Below, piece after piece: positions 37,761-48,453 of a stretch of DNA of 64,000 bases. The DNA comes from a virus: the IMG/VR virus record IMGVR_UViG_3300037847_004938, positions 1 through 64,000 of that record. One strand, written 5' to 3'. The first letter of the stretch is position 1. Every line of letters begins with the position of its first letter. Both the position numbers and the translations under genes were made by a program. The notes below the pieces were generated by a model. The model searched no databases. It was not told the origin of the DNA and was given only the letters and a program-made list of their open reading frames with translations.

Positions 37761-38046
37761 TTTCCTCTGGTTTTTCTGGCAGAGGAGTTATAATACCAGT
37801 TTCTAAACTTAAATTACCCTTACCGTATTTTTCTTCCAGGGCTGTCATTTTTGTTTTTAGCGTTTCTGCTAATTTATGTAACTCACTTACAAGAGCAAGC
37901 TTGTGAGCTTCCATTGCCCCAATCTCTAACTGTAAACCTTGTTGTGAACCTCTGATACTTTTGAGCTCTTTTAAAGACTCGTCGTCAATTTTTATTTCAC
38001 TACTGACCGCAATGTCTTCCATTGTCTTTTCTTTGTTTTCTGCCAT
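37747..38046 (-). CDS. Coiled-coil protein, 99 aa
   Basis: Mostly helical, with heptad-like runs (ESLKELKSIRGSQQGLQLEI; LVSELHKLAETLKTKMTALE). The leader TTTAATTTTAATAAAATGGC is the same as that of the 260-residue capsid-associated gene. Probably a structural or assembly helper; no family recognised. Confidence 0.55.
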   Translation of the reverse strand: MAENKEKTMEDIAVSSEIKIDDESLKELKSIRGSQQGLQLEIGAMEAHKLALVSELHKLAETLKTKMTALEEKYGKGNLSLETGIITPLPEKPEENVNS

Positions 38047-38072
38047 TTTATTAAAATTAAATTAAAAATATT

Positions 38073-38432
38073 TTATTCTTCTACTGGATCTGGAGCTTCT
38101 TCTTCTGGAGCCCAAGGCATCTCAGCTTCTACGTTTTTAGGTGTAACTAGTTCAGATATTTTTTCTGCAATCATTTCATTCATGTGATCAGTAGGGTGAT
38201 TTGCTTTTGCCCACTCAATCACATCTGCCTCTTTTAAGTCTTTGAGATCTGTAAAGTTATCTTTATCAGGAGAGCCTACTGGGCATGCTCCATAAAAAGT
38301 TGCGCTGTTTTTTTCTTCTGTGTCATCAGTTCCAGTATACTCAAAGTTAATATGAGTAATCACATCCGACAATCCGTCGAGCGAAGGAGCCTTTTTCAAA
38401 GCCGTGATTTTCCATTCATATGTTATAGCCAT
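38073..38432 (-). CDS. Conserved phage protein, 119 aa
   Basis: Begins MAITYEWKITALKKAPSLDG and continues with a DVITHINFEYTGTD strand pattern; the C-terminus is acidic and Pro-rich. Proteins with this start are common in marine phages and are of unknown function. A TAACTTTG element lies 31 bases upstream, so it may begin a transcript into the packaging genes. Confidence 0.6.
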   Translation of the reverse strand: MAITYEWKITALKKAPSLDGLSDVITHINFEYTGTDDTEEKNSATFYGACPVGSPDKDNFTDLKDLKEADVIEWAKANHPTDHMNEMIAEKISELVTPKNVEAEMPWAPEEEAPDPVEE

Positions 38433-38462
38433 AATTATAATTGTTAAGTTAAACTAATTTGT

Positions 38463-38470
38463 CAAAGTTA
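38463..38470 (-). promoter_or_regulatory. -7 promoter element TAACTTTG
   Basis: On the - strand, in the 55-base gap before the gene starting at 38432. Matches TAnnTTTG; no -33 match. Confidence 0.45.
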
Positions 38471-38487
38471 ATAAAAATTTCTTTATA

Positions 38488-39009
38488 TTAAACTGAGATG
38501 CTCTTAAATAATATAGGAATTATTATCTTACCTTCTTCTTCTAAATGATTTTTGTAGTTGTTTTCTAAATCAGATACTATTTCATCTGTAATATCTTCAT
38601 GTCCCCACCATAAATCTATTAATATAAGGTCATATTTTTTATCGGGTGTATAGCTATATGCATCATCTTTTATTACATTTATAGAGTCATCTATAAAATC
38701 TATATAATCAATTAATTCTTGATTATTTTCTACTACATCTACTACACTACATTCTTTTTCTACCTTTAAAGTTTCTGGTACTAAACCTAAACCTAAACCT
38801 AATACTAAAACTTTATCATAAGTAAAATCCTTATATAATTCATTTACTTTTTCACAGTCTTTACAGTCACCTAACATTACAGTAGCATATAATTCGACGT
38901 TATCAATACTTGTTTTATCGTTAAATTCTAGTATACTAACACCATCTCGCTTTACAACATTAAAAGATGTTCCAGAATATTCTTTTATTTTATCTTCTTG
39001 TATTTTCAT
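38488..39009 (-). CDS. SAM-dependent methyltransferase / spermidine synthase-fold protein, 173 aa
   Basis: The Rossmann motif I appears as KVLVLGLGLGLVPETL, motif II as DVVENNQELIDYID with the acidic residue, and later DDAYSYTPDKKYDLILIDLW as in spermidine synthase-like or class I methyltransferases. The product is short, lacking the N-terminal strands of a full aminopropyltransferase. It sits between fibre and head genes. Substrate unknown; DNA, protein or polyamine modification is possible. Confidence 0.65.
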   Translation of the reverse strand: MKIQEDKIKEYSGTSFNVVKRDGVSILEFNDKTSIDNVELYATVMLGDCKDCEKVNELYKDFTYDKVLVLGLGLGLVPETLKVEKECSVVDVVENNQELIDYIDFIDDSINVIKDDAYSYTPDKKYDLILIDLWWGHEDITDEIVSDLENNYKNHLEEEGKIIIPILFKSISV

Positions 39010-39018
39010 ATTTTTATA

Positions 39019-40908
39019 TTAACATCCACTTGCATCGTAGTTACTAACAACACCACTACTATTTACATAGAAATAACCACCACTTGTTGACCCACTACTT
39101 GTTCTAAGAGGTGCTCCATACCATTTGTTACCACCATTAGTACTATTCATTAAGTTTAAGTTATTATCATAAACTTGAGTACCGTTGCCAAATGTTCCTG
39201 TAAATCTAATAATAGTATTCTGCGTTTGGAAACAAGCAAATAAAACCTTGTTATGTGGTCCACTGACATATCTAGTTACATATGATGATTGAGTTGCTTG
39301 TTGTTGAACAGCTCCATACGAAGTACCAATACTGTTTGTGGCGTAAGCTCTAAAGTAATAAGTAGAAGCGGATGCTAAACCAGTAACAGCTCTACTATAA
39401 CTACCTGTCGTATTAAACGTACTAGGATGAGGTGTAACTTTTGTAACACCAAATGCACCTATTGTAGGAGTTGAAACAGCGTTTGAGTATACAAATCCTT
39501 TATCTGTTACGGTAGCATTTCCAGTACTAGTCATATTACCATTAAACGTCATGCCATTAGAACTTATACTTGAAGCTAAATTAGTTACAATACCTGGAGC
39601 TGTAGCGCTAGTTGTAGTTACAGCTTCAATATCACCATATGATGTTAAACCACCACCATTACTAGTAGTAGCGTACGCTCTATAATAAAACGTAGTTGAA
39701 TGTGGAAGGCCTGTTACAGTGCTACTAAAAGCAGCAGTACCAGATCCTAAAGAACCTGTGTCTGTAACACCACTAACACCTTTTCTTAAATTTACATTAG
39801 TTGTTGCTCTTACAAAACCTTTTGCTGTAACACTTAAACTATCATTAGCTACATCACCATTCATTGTAAAACCTCCAGCTGTTACATTTGTTTCAGCGTT
39901 GGTAGTAACACTAGGAAATAAACTTTCTATATCATTACATATAGTGTTTATAAACGTTGCAATATTACTTGGATCATGATTACTGTTAAAACTACCGCCA
40001 GTATTATCTGCATAACCTTGATATATACCATGAACAGATTGAGGATGCGTACCACTATCACTTATAGAACCACATATCATAATTGTAATATTATTGGCAA
40101 CTGCGTTAGCTGATAATGTACCCATTTTATTATACTCTTCAGCACCATCAAAAATATCGTCACCATCGCCATCAGGCGCGTTATCTGTCATTAATATTAT
40201 CATTTTATTAACGCCAGATCTAAAAGCGCCAGCAAAGTCATGGTTAATAACTCTATCTATAGCTGTATCATTTGGTTCTGGCCCTCCTTCACCATAACCC
40301 AACTCCATACTCGTAGCGCTATTACTGTTTTGGTTTAAATAACTTATTTTTGTATCAAAGTCAGACTTATTTGAATGTGCAAGTGGTACTATAGCTGCGA
40401 GATATACATTTGAATCTACACCACCAATAAATTTATAAGATGAACTTAGGTTAGCCACAACAGTGTTATTACCGCTCCAATAACTAGGTTGATTATCGTC
40501 TTGATCTATTAGCACAGCCGCTAGCCTATAATCACCACCAGATCTTTCAACAACCTTGTTTGTTATAGTAGCTACATGCGTTTTTAAATCTTCCATGTCA
40601 TCATCCATTGATCCAGTATAATCAATTAAAAATACTACATCCATAGCTAAATTACATGGAATCGGTTCAAAGTCATGGTCATAAGCGTAGAATTCAGACA
40701 TTGCATGCCCAGCATTACTGTCTGGTAAATTAGGACTATGAATGTTTAGATTTATATTCCCACCACTCGAATCATCATTACCATCATCACTTAAACCTCG
40801 TAAACTAAAAGTATTTTCACCATCTGCATTATTAGCGGTGTAATCACCCTCGTTCTTTTCAGAAAAGATTTTTAATAGGCTTAACTGCCCTGAACCTGGA
40901 ACAGCCAT
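39019..40908 (-). CDS. Fibre-like virion protein with VWA and FN3-like domains, 629 aa
   Basis: The N-terminus (MAVPGSGQLSLLKIFSEK) is of a type seen at the start of marine phage fibre proteins. A von Willebrand A domain spans about residues 86-330, with a MIDAS-like DYTGSMDD at 96-103 and the later TDNAPDG. It is followed by two or three fibronectin-type repeats (residues about 335-545; TFYYRAYATTSNGG, TYYFRAYATNSIGT). Probably a receptor- or polysaccharide-binding tail protein. It shares one base with the 2511-residue fibre gene. Confidence 0.75.
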   Translation of the reverse strand: MAVPGSGQLSLLKIFSEKNEGDYTANNADGENTFSLRGLSDDGNDDSSGGNINLNIHSPNLPDSNAGHAMSEFYAYDHDFEPIPCNLAMDVVFLIDYTGSMDDDMEDLKTHVATITNKVVERSGGDYRLAAVLIDQDDNQPSYWSGNNTVVANLSSSYKFIGGVDSNVYLAAIVPLAHSNKSDFDTKISYLNQNSNSATSMELGYGEGGPEPNDTAIDRVINHDFAGAFRSGVNKMIILMTDNAPDGDGDDIFDGAEEYNKMGTLSANAVANNITIMICGSISDSGTHPQSVHGIYQGYADNTGGSFNSNHDPSNIATFINTICNDIESLFPSVTTNAETNVTAGGFTMNGDVANDSLSVTAKGFVRATTNVNLRKGVSGVTDTGSLGSGTAAFSSTVTGLPHSTTFYYRAYATTSNGGGLTSYGDIEAVTTTSATAPGIVTNLASSISSNGMTFNGNMTSTGNATVTDKGFVYSNAVSTPTIGAFGVTKVTPHPSTFNTTGSYSRAVTGLASASTYYFRAYATNSIGTSYGAVQQQATQSSYVTRYVSGPHNKVLFACFQTQNTIIRFTGTFGNGTQVYDNNLNLMNSTNGGNKWYGAPLRTSSGSTSGGYFYVNSSGVVSNYDASGC

Positions 40909-43900
40909 TATTTTATTTGTTTTTTAAGTTCTTCTATTTCAGCTTTTAAATCTTTAATAGCCTCAATTAAATAACCTGTTATGTTACCATAAGCTACAGC
41001 TTTATATTCACTTTCGTTATTTACTAGTTCTGGTGCTACTTTTTCTAATTCTTGAGCTATAACACCGCTACCTTGTTTATTATCTTTAGTAAAGCTTACT
41101 CCTCTCATTTCATAAACTTTAGATCCATCTAAGGTTTCTATGTTTGTTTTAAGTCTTTCATCTGAATAAGCTATTACATCTGCTGTTGCAGTTACACTAC
41201 CACCAAACGTAGCATTACCTGTACCGCTTATTTTTAAATCGTATCTTGAGTCTGTTGTATTGTATACAACAAATCCTTGACTATCAACACTTATCTCCCA
41301 ATCATCATATGATGGTGGAGTGAATTTTATTTGACCTCCATCATTATCAAGCTCTATATCTCCAGCTACTTTTAATGATGTACTTGTACTACCTGGGTCT
41401 AAATAATAACCTGTGCTATCTATATCAATAAACTTTTTAGTGTAAAAAGTACCACCTTGATGAAACTCATGTGTATATTGTCCACTGTTACCAGTTTTTA
41501 CTTGTAGTCCATCACCACTTCTTATTAATTTAACATTTGTATCTCCATCATTGCTAGCAAAACAGAAGTTTGGCTCACTACCACCTTCAGCAGACATAGA
41601 TGTACCAAATATTAATTTATGTTCGTGAGTTGTACTAGTTGATGCTGTACTAGTAGGGTTTGTAGAAATACTTATTTCACTAGATAGAGCTTCAATAGTA
41701 AAGTAATAAGTAGCAGCATTAGAAGAACCAGATTTATAAGACATGGTATATTGACCATTACTATCACCTTCTACTTTTATAACTCCATCAGTGTAGTTAC
41801 CACACGATGATGTTATGTTTACATCTTGATGATGATTAACAATAATTTGAGCTGTAAAAGCTCCAACATGACTATTACCATGTGATGTACCTGTAACTTT
41901 TACTACACTAGCTAACTGACTATTATCAGTTGTTATTTCAAAAACTCTAACATAAGAGTTACTAATAGAAGCTGTACAATATTTTCTGTGTGGTGTTGTT
42001 ATTGGTTTTGGGAAAGTAACTTTTTGAGTTGATCCATCAATAAGAATAGCATCTGTATTATCAGTTTGCAATATTAAACTATTTCCTGTTGTAGTTCTGA
42101 TTGTACCAGAACCACTAGTAAAGCTCATTCTTCTACTTGAACCATTTATATTTAAATCTGTAGTTCCTTCAATATGAACATCTCCTGTTATAGACATTCT
42201 ATGTGATCCTCCAGCATAAAAAACTTGAGTATCAGAGCCACTAAATCCCCAGTATGTATTAAGATCTCCTTTGTGTCTTATATAATCATCAATATGTATT
42301 TGATTCAGTATTGAATCACTCGCTGGATTTACAAGATAATTAGTATTATCTGCATCGTAATATACAGGAGAATCTATCCTGGTTTTAGCTATATATCTTT
42401 GAATTCTTCTAGTTTGTGCATCTGTTATTTTATATATTTCAGAACTTGCTAAATACCAAGTAAACACCTCATTAGCACTACCGCCATTTACATAAATATG
42501 GCCACCACTACTGAAAGACCCACTATCACCACAATGTGATACTCTTACATACCATTCAAATTTACCTGTACCAGCATTATCAGTTAAGAAATAAGATGTT
42601 TTATTAGTACCTTGAGCATTTTCAGCTATTTCAAATGTTTTACCTGTTTCTAGTTTAGCTTGGAATACTTGTACAAAAGTCTGATTGTTTGCAGCACTTA
42701 TTGTTTGATAGAAACCACCACGTCCAGGGCTTGTATTGTTACCATTATTGTAAATTCTTATAACCTTACCAGATGAATTTGGTGCTATTTGATTTAACGT
42801 TGTTCCATCTTCTTCGTGAAAATGTTGAACACCTGAACCGCCTTGATTATTATAAACATTAACACTATTACTACCATCTACAAAATCTTCATCTCCATAA
42901 ACAGCTGTTCCTGCACCTCTAACGAATGCTGCTATTGGATTCCAAGGACCTCTTTGTGTAGAGTTGTTTGGCATATCTAATACCTTATAACCATCTATTT
43001 CTAAAACACCTGCGTTGATTGTACTATAAGTGAGAGTACCATTAACCGTTATATCGTTAACAGTTAAGTTGTATAAATTACTACTACCATTTGGATTTAA
43101 AATATAACTGGTATCTGCTGAATCATAAAATTGAGGAGCTCTCCAGTCATTATTAGCCGTACAAACACCATTTGCAGCTAATGTTACATTATTTGAACCT
43201 GATGAATTTCTAACAAAGACTCCATTGGTTGTTTGCATATACCAATAATCACTATGATATTGTATCTTACCTACTTGTTCACCACTCCAAGTATGACTAT
43301 CAGCGTGCCATGCACCTGTTGTTCTAAGTGATGTGGTTGCTGCAGGATCTATATATCTATTGGTGTTGTTTGTATCATAGAATATAGGCGCTCTATGAGA
43401 ACCTATCACAATCATATTGCCTAGACCATCTAAATGACCTTTTTCTACATAACTACCAGATGCCTTACTAACATAATACCATCCTTCATCAGCAGCGTCA
43501 GCGTGCTCTACAAATGTCATTTGGTGACCACCTGTAATAGCCAAAGTACTTTGACCAGTTGTAACTTTTCCTCTCAAAGTTATGAAATGGTTATCATTTC
43601 CATAACCTGCAATTAGCCCATAAGTATTAGTACCACCTGTATGAAGGGTAAGCCTACCCGTTACAACATCTAACGTGCTGTCAACAGTAGTAGCGCCATT
43701 TAAATAAGTTGTTCCGTTATTATAAAAATCATACGAACCATGAACACTAGTGCTTTTCACAGCAAACTTACCTGATGTGTTACCACTATCCATATCCATG
43801 TGGTCAACTACACTCGTGCTTCCTGGATTTACATAAAAAGCTGTATTATTTGAATCGTAGAATATAGGTGCATAAAAATTACCTCTATCAACATATAGTC

Positions 43901-46900
43901 CTCCTGCAGATTCTAATCTTATAGTTGTTTTAGAACCTGTAGCATATGAGTCAGTAGTAGATAAATACATTCTAGTACCATAACTACCATCTGTTCTTAC
44001 ATATATTCCCCCTTGTGCTGTAGTTCCAGAACTACTATCAGAAGCACCAAATGTTATTGAGCCTCCACCATGATCTGTAGCTACATTGGGATCTATGTGT
44101 ATGGATCCTTTTCCTGTACCTTGTGTAGTAGCATCCCAAACTGTACCATCGTGTACATCTAACTGTCTAAGAGAACTTCTTGATCCTGGATTAGTAAAAT
44201 AGGCAGTATCATTTGAATCATAGAATATAGGTGCTAACATTTCTGTTCCAGCTTGTATATATGCAGAATAAAATCTACCATGAGTTTGTAATGTAGTTGA
44301 AGTAACAAGATTAAAATTAGTCGTAGGGTTTTTTGTAAAATAAGAAGTGCTTGTAGTTTGTGCTATATTCCAATCACCAATCCAGTCTATAGCTGTGCTA
44401 TAAAACTCAGCACCATGTACTTTATGAACATGAACAGTAGCATAACTCCATGTTGACGTTGTTTCACCAATAGCAATACATCTTCTTTCATTACTTCCAT
44501 CATTTCTTCTACCTAGATAAATAGGTTTACTCATAGAGCCTATAACTCTAACACCAGCATTATACCATTGTGTAGTACTAGTATTACTATTACCTCCACT
44601 ATTCCAGTTATGACCACCGACTATAATTTTAGTGGCATGATCACTACTATATTCGTATACGTCTATTTCCATATACATCATATCGTAGTTGTTTAACGTA
44701 CCAGGTAAATCAATTACAATCTGACCTGTTGTACTACCACTACCGCTCCATAATGCGTTTTGACCTGGGTATGCAATTTTAGGATAAGCATCATCACCTA
44801 TCCCTAAATGACCATGCACTACAGTTTTATCAGTCATAGCATTACCTAAAATAGTATTACCTGTAGCAGTTATACTACCTATATTAACTAAATTCCTGCT
44901 GGAATCCATTACATAGGTACCGTTTAACTGATATGATGACATATTAGAATTAGATGCGTGTACAGTACCAGCTGCTCTTATTGATGTTCCTGTATTAGCA
45001 AAGTCTCCGTAGTACGTTGTATCGGCTGAATCATAGAATATTGGAGCTCTTTTGGATGCTTCAGAAAATGAATTACCACTGCTATCAAAGAATGTTCTGT
45101 TTGTACCACCACCACCAGGTCTTATTTCTAAATTACCACCATTATTTGTAGCAAAATCCCAAGTTACACTGCCATTGTCTTGAAATCTTACGTAAGACCA
45201 GCTATCGTTAGAGTCTAGTTCAATTCTAGCGTAAGAAGAACTATCAATTCTGAAACCATCGGACCTTGTTGTTTTAAATTGATTGTCTTGACCATCAATG
45301 AGAGTAGATGACAAGTATAGCTGAACACCTGTAGCAGCTCTGAAGCTCATGGTATCATTACCATGGTTATAATATATTTCTCCCGCGTTGTCATCAGCAT
45401 TATCACCAAATGCTATAACACCATATTGTTTACCATTACCTCTTAATGTAATACCAACACCATCAGATGCTGAATTACCACCTAATATTACTAAGTCTTC
45501 TGCGTATGAATATCCTTGACCATCTGGGTCAGTTGTGTTTATACCTACTTTTCCAGTTAAATGTAAATCACCTGACTCTTCAAGAGTTAATAAAGTTCCA
45601 CTAGAGCTTCCTAAAGTAGCAGCACCAATTGAAAACTTATTTGTACCATTATTATTAGTATCTATGTTAATTCTTACATCACCGTAAGAGTTTAATGTTA
45701 TATTATCGTTATAAGATTCATCTTTTGTAGATGTTATTGAGTGCTGGAAATTTGTTCCGTAGCTATCACTATCCCATGTAAAAAACAAACCACCAAATCT
45801 GTATAGTTTAGAAGATTCATTATTTACATATCTACCATAAATATGATCAGTAGTTACTACTTCACCTACAGTTAAAGAATTTATATTAGTAGCACTAGCT
45901 GGATTAACATAATAACCAGTGTCATTGTGATCATAAAATATTGTACCTCTTAATGATCCAGTTGCTTTAAAATCACCAAGTATAAAACTACTACTAGCAT
46001 CTCCTGAAAATCTAGCAAACTCTACTTTATTATTTTTATTATATAAATGTAAAGTACCAGCACTAGTACTATCATTATTAATCCACATTTTCCAAGATTC
46101 CCAAGCAGAAACCATATGTGTACTAGCACCACCAAACGTAATGTGATCTTCGTTATCTGACCATATATTTAATTTTGATCTAAACGTTGTAGAGGTTGCA
46201 GTTGTAGCATCTAAGCCATAGTCACCTCTTCTATGTGGATATATAGATATTGATCCATCACCCACAACAATATCATCATCAGCGTATTCACCATTATTAC
46301 TACTACCAGATGTGAATGATCCAACTCTTACTTGAGAGCCAGATGTATATAGTCTTATATCACCATTATTTTTTACTGTTAAACCATCACTATCTATTCT
46401 TACTCTATCGCTATTACCAGTTCTAAGATCAATTTGATCTCCACTATTAGCTACGTCAATCATTCTTCTTACACCGTTCTCACTAGACCACGCCCACCAT
46501 GTAGATATATTAGTACCATTACCAAACCCAAAACCATCAGTTGAATTTTTTGCATATATAGCGTTATTTTCTAAAGTACCGCTATCCCAAGCTACAGGTA
46601 TTCTTACCTTTAAGTTACTTGTAAGCGTACTAGTATCAGCTATAAGCCTATCACCACCACCTACATGTAATTTCCACGAGTCAGCGCCATTAAATCCAAA
46701 ATAAGTATTAGTATCTCCTTTGTGAACTATATAATCATCTAACTCAATGTCATTCATTACGCTAGTACCTGATGGATTAACATAATAAGATGTATTATCA
46801 TAATCATAAAACAAAGTTCCTCTTATATCAGAGTTACTTACTATTCTACCATAACTAGATATCGTTGCGCTATCTAAATGTGCATATGCTCCATTAGTGC

Positions 46901-48443
46901 TAAAAACAAATCTATTACCATCGTCTATTCTTAAAACTCTTGTATCACTACCACCATCTCTAGCTGTTGTAAAATCAACAGCCAATGCATCATTTTCAGC
47001 TTTGATTTTAAAGTAATCATCGCCACTACTACCTCTTGTTTTTTGCCATACCATATGCGGCTCATACGCTTTAGCTGTAATTACTGTAGTGTCATTATCT
47101 TCTACTAGTAAACCATTACCTAAATTTAATTGACCACTACTAACTGTAATATTAACATTTGAGGTTAAACTATCTCCGTCTGACCATATTGCTAGTCTAT
47201 TAGCGGCACCTGTTCCATCTACATCTCCTCCAGAAACACTACCCCATTCTAATGTAGTTCCAGACGAAGGCACCTTTAATACTTGCCCTGCGCTTCCCAT
47301 TGTTTTAGGGAATATATATGCACCATTGAATTTTATGTTTTGACTATTATCTATAAATAAAGCTTCTGTTCCCGACACACCACTCGCTCCTGTTTGGAAT
47401 TTAAGACCTCCTTGTCCATTTACAGACATTATAGCTGTGGATGTCTCTACACCTAAAGCCCCTCTATTTCCACCACCGTCTGATAAAAATAAATAAGGTT
47501 GTATTGTATTAGTAGTTGTATCATGGTTTTGTAAGTATAAAACAGCTGCGGTAGTTGAATTACTTCTCATAGCTGAAATACCAGACACATCTAATTTAGA
47601 AGACCCTGTTTGTAAATCACTAGTTGTATTTAATCTAAATTTATTAACTTGGCTAGTTCCATCAGGGTCTACATAATATGCTGTATTAGATTGAGCATAA
47701 TACGCTGCACCAAAATAACTGAAACTACCCAAATACATATTACCATATCCATATAATCTCCTATTATTATCTATCTGTAACGCTGTCCATGCCGAAGGTA
47801 TAGATGTACCTACTGTACCGTCTGTATCACCTCCTGACGAGTTTTCTGGCTCATCTACATAGAATGAAATTGTTTTATCACTACCACTACTACCACCTTT
47901 AAATTCTATACCTGCTACGTTACCCCAATTATTATTTGCTGCATTACTTGCTCTTTTGTAATTAGTGCCATCAAATCTTAAATTAGTACCTACCCATGAT
48001 CTCCATACTCCTTGTGTTGTAGACCATATTGATACATTTCTAGAATATCCAGCTGCCATGCCTTGACCACCAATACTAAATAAATTGTTACCATCTGATG
48101 ATGATACAGGGTCTGATTGAAATTGTTGATATGTTTGAAGCGTAGCTCCTTTTATAGATAAATCACCTTCAACACCTACATCACCATAAAACGTAGCGTG
48201 CTTAGCGTTATTAATTATTAAAGCGTGATTATTGTAAGTTCCATTAACAGCTACTCTAAAATCAGCGCCCCATCCTTGTAAGAATACAGATGAAGAATCT
48301 TTTAATTCTATCTGACCAATACTGTTACTGCCTTCGCTTATTTTGACGTAATTATTTCCATCATTAACCGTTAATACACCATCAACTAGTGTCAGATTAC
48401 TGCTAGATTCTAAACTTACATCTGAAAAGAATTTTTGTGCCAT
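40908..48443 (-). CDS. Giant tail fibre with intramolecular chaperone, 2511 aa
   Basis: Starts MAQKFFSDVSLESSSNLTLV. The shaft holds about ten copies of a motif of about 20 residues of the form (I/V)FYDxxnTxYYvnPxsxS. The C-terminal 95 residues are a Peptidase_S74-type chaperone: YSDERLKTNIETLDGSKVYE, then GVIAQELEKVAPELV, then a coiled coil. Such domains trimerise the fibre and cut themselves off at the Ser of SDERLK. This is probably the main receptor-binding fibre. Confidence 0.88.
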   Translation of the reverse strand: MAQKFFSDVSLESSSNLTLVDGVLTVNDGNNYVKISEGSNSIGQIELKDSSSVFLQGWGADFRVAVNGTYNNHALIINNAKHATFYGDVGVEGDLSIKGATLQTYQQFQSDPVSSSDGNNLFSIGGQGMAAGYSRNVSIWSTTQGVWRSWVGTNLRFDGTNYKRASNAANNNWGNVAGIEFKGGSSGSDKTISFYVDEPENSSGGDTDGTVGTSIPSAWTALQIDNNRRLYGYGNMYLGSFSYFGAAYYAQSNTAYYVDPDGTSQVNKFRLNTTSDLQTGSSKLDVSGISAMRSNSTTAAVLYLQNHDTTTNTIQPYLFLSDGGGNRGALGVETSTAIMSVNGQGGLKFQTGASGVSGTEALFIDNSQNIKFNGAYIFPKTMGSAGQVLKVPSSGTTLEWGSVSGGDVDGTGAANRLAIWSDGDSLTSNVNITVSSGQLNLGNGLLVEDNDTTVITAKAYEPHMVWQKTRGSSGDDYFKIKAENDALAVDFTTARDGGSDTRVLRIDDGNRFVFSTNGAYAHLDSATISSYGRIVSNSDIRGTLFYDYDNTSYYVNPSGTSVMNDIELDDYIVHKGDTNTYFGFNGADSWKLHVGGGDRLIADTSTLTSNLKVRIPVAWDSGTLENNAIYAKNSTDGFGFGNGTNISTWWAWSSENGVRRMIDVANSGDQIDLRTGNSDRVRIDSDGLTVKNNGDIRLYTSGSQVRVGSFTSGSSNNGEYADDDIVVGDGSISIYPHRRGDYGLDATTATSTTFRSKLNIWSDNEDHITFGGASTHMVSAWESWKMWINNDSTSAGTLHLYNKNNKVEFARFSGDASSSFILGDFKATGSLRGTIFYDHNDTGYYVNPASATNINSLTVGEVVTTDHIYGRYVNNESSKLYRFGGLFFTWDSDSYGTNFQHSITSTKDESYNDNITLNSYGDVRINIDTNNNGTNKFSIGAATLGSSSGTLLTLEESGDLHLTGKVGINTTDPDGQGYSYAEDLVILGGNSASDGVGITLRGNGKQYGVIAFGDNADDNAGEIYYNHGNDTMSFRAATGVQLYLSSTLIDGQDNQFKTTRSDGFRIDSSSYARIELDSNDSWSYVRFQDNGSVTWDFATNNGGNLEIRPGGGGTNRTFFDSSGNSFSEASKRAPIFYDSADTTYYGDFANTGTSIRAAGTVHASNSNMSSYQLNGTYVMDSSRNLVNIGSITATGNTILGNAMTDKTVVHGHLGIGDDAYPKIAYPGQNALWSGSGSTTGQIVIDLPGTLNNYDMMYMEIDVYEYSSDHATKIIVGGHNWNSGGNSNTSTTQWYNAGVRVIGSMSKPIYLGRRNDGSNERRCIAIGETTSTWSYATVHVHKVHGAEFYSTAIDWIGDWNIAQTTSTSYFTKNPTTNFNLVTSTTLQTHGRFYSAYIQAGTEMLAPIFYDSNDTAYFTNPGSRSSLRQLDVHDGTVWDATTQGTGKGSIHIDPNVATDHGGGSITFGASDSSSGTTAQGGIYVRTDGSYGTRMYLSTTDSYATGSKTTIRLESAGGLYVDRGNFYAPIFYDSNNTAFYVNPGSTSVVDHMDMDSGNTSGKFAVKSTSVHGSYDFYNNGTTYLNGATTVDSTLDVVTGRLTLHTGGTNTYGLIAGYGNDNHFITLRGKVTTGQSTLAITGGHQMTFVEHADAADEGWYYVSKASGSYVEKGHLDGLGNMIVIGSHRAPIFYDTNNTNRYIDPAATTSLRTTGAWHADSHTWSGEQVGKIQYHSDYWYMQTTNGVFVRNSSGSNNVTLAANGVCTANNDWRAPQFYDSADTSYILNPNGSSNLYNLTVNDITVNGTLTYSTINAGVLEIDGYKVLDMPNNSTQRGPWNPIAAFVRGAGTAVYGDEDFVDGSNSVNVYNNQGGSGVQHFHEEDGTTLNQIAPNSSGKVIRIYNNGNNTSPGRGGFYQTISAANNQTFVQVFQAKLETGKTFEIAENAQGTNKTSYFLTDNAGTGKFEWYVRVSHCGDSGSFSSGGHIYVNGGSANEVFTWYLASSEIYKITDAQTRRIQRYIAKTRIDSPVYYDADNTNYLVNPASDSILNQIHIDDYIRHKGDLNTYWGFSGSDTQVFYAGGSHRMSITGDVHIEGTTDLNINGSSRRMSFTSGSGTIRTTTGNSLILQTDNTDAILIDGSTQKVTFPKPITTPHRKYCTASISNSYVRVFEITTDNSQLASVVKVTGTSHGNSHVGAFTAQIIVNHHQDVNITSSCGNYTDGVIKVEGDSNGQYTMSYKSGSSNAATYYFTIEALSSEISISTNPTSTASTSTTHEHKLIFGTSMSAEGGSEPNFCFASNDGDTNVKLIRSGDGLQVKTGNSGQYTHEFHQGGTFYTKKFIDIDSTGYYLDPGSTSTSLKVAGDIELDNDGGQIKFTPPSYDDWEISVDSQGFVVYNTTDSRYDLKISGTGNATFGGSVTATADVIAYSDERLKTNIETLDGSKVYEMRGVSFTKDNKQGSGVIAQELEKVAPELVNNESEYKAVAYGNITGYLIEAIKDLKAEIEELKKQIK
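40990..47740 (-). repeat. About ten FYD-x-NP repeats in fibre gene
   Basis: Repeated protein motif with FYDSNDTAYF/YYVNPGSTS variants, recurring at irregular intervals of roughly 100-400 residues. It appears as AATATAGGTGC or AATATTGGAGC-like words on the + strand (for example near 43382, 43862, 44225 and 45037). The DNA copies are similar enough for recombination between them. Confidence 0.7.
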
Positions 48444-48453
48444 TTCATTTAAG

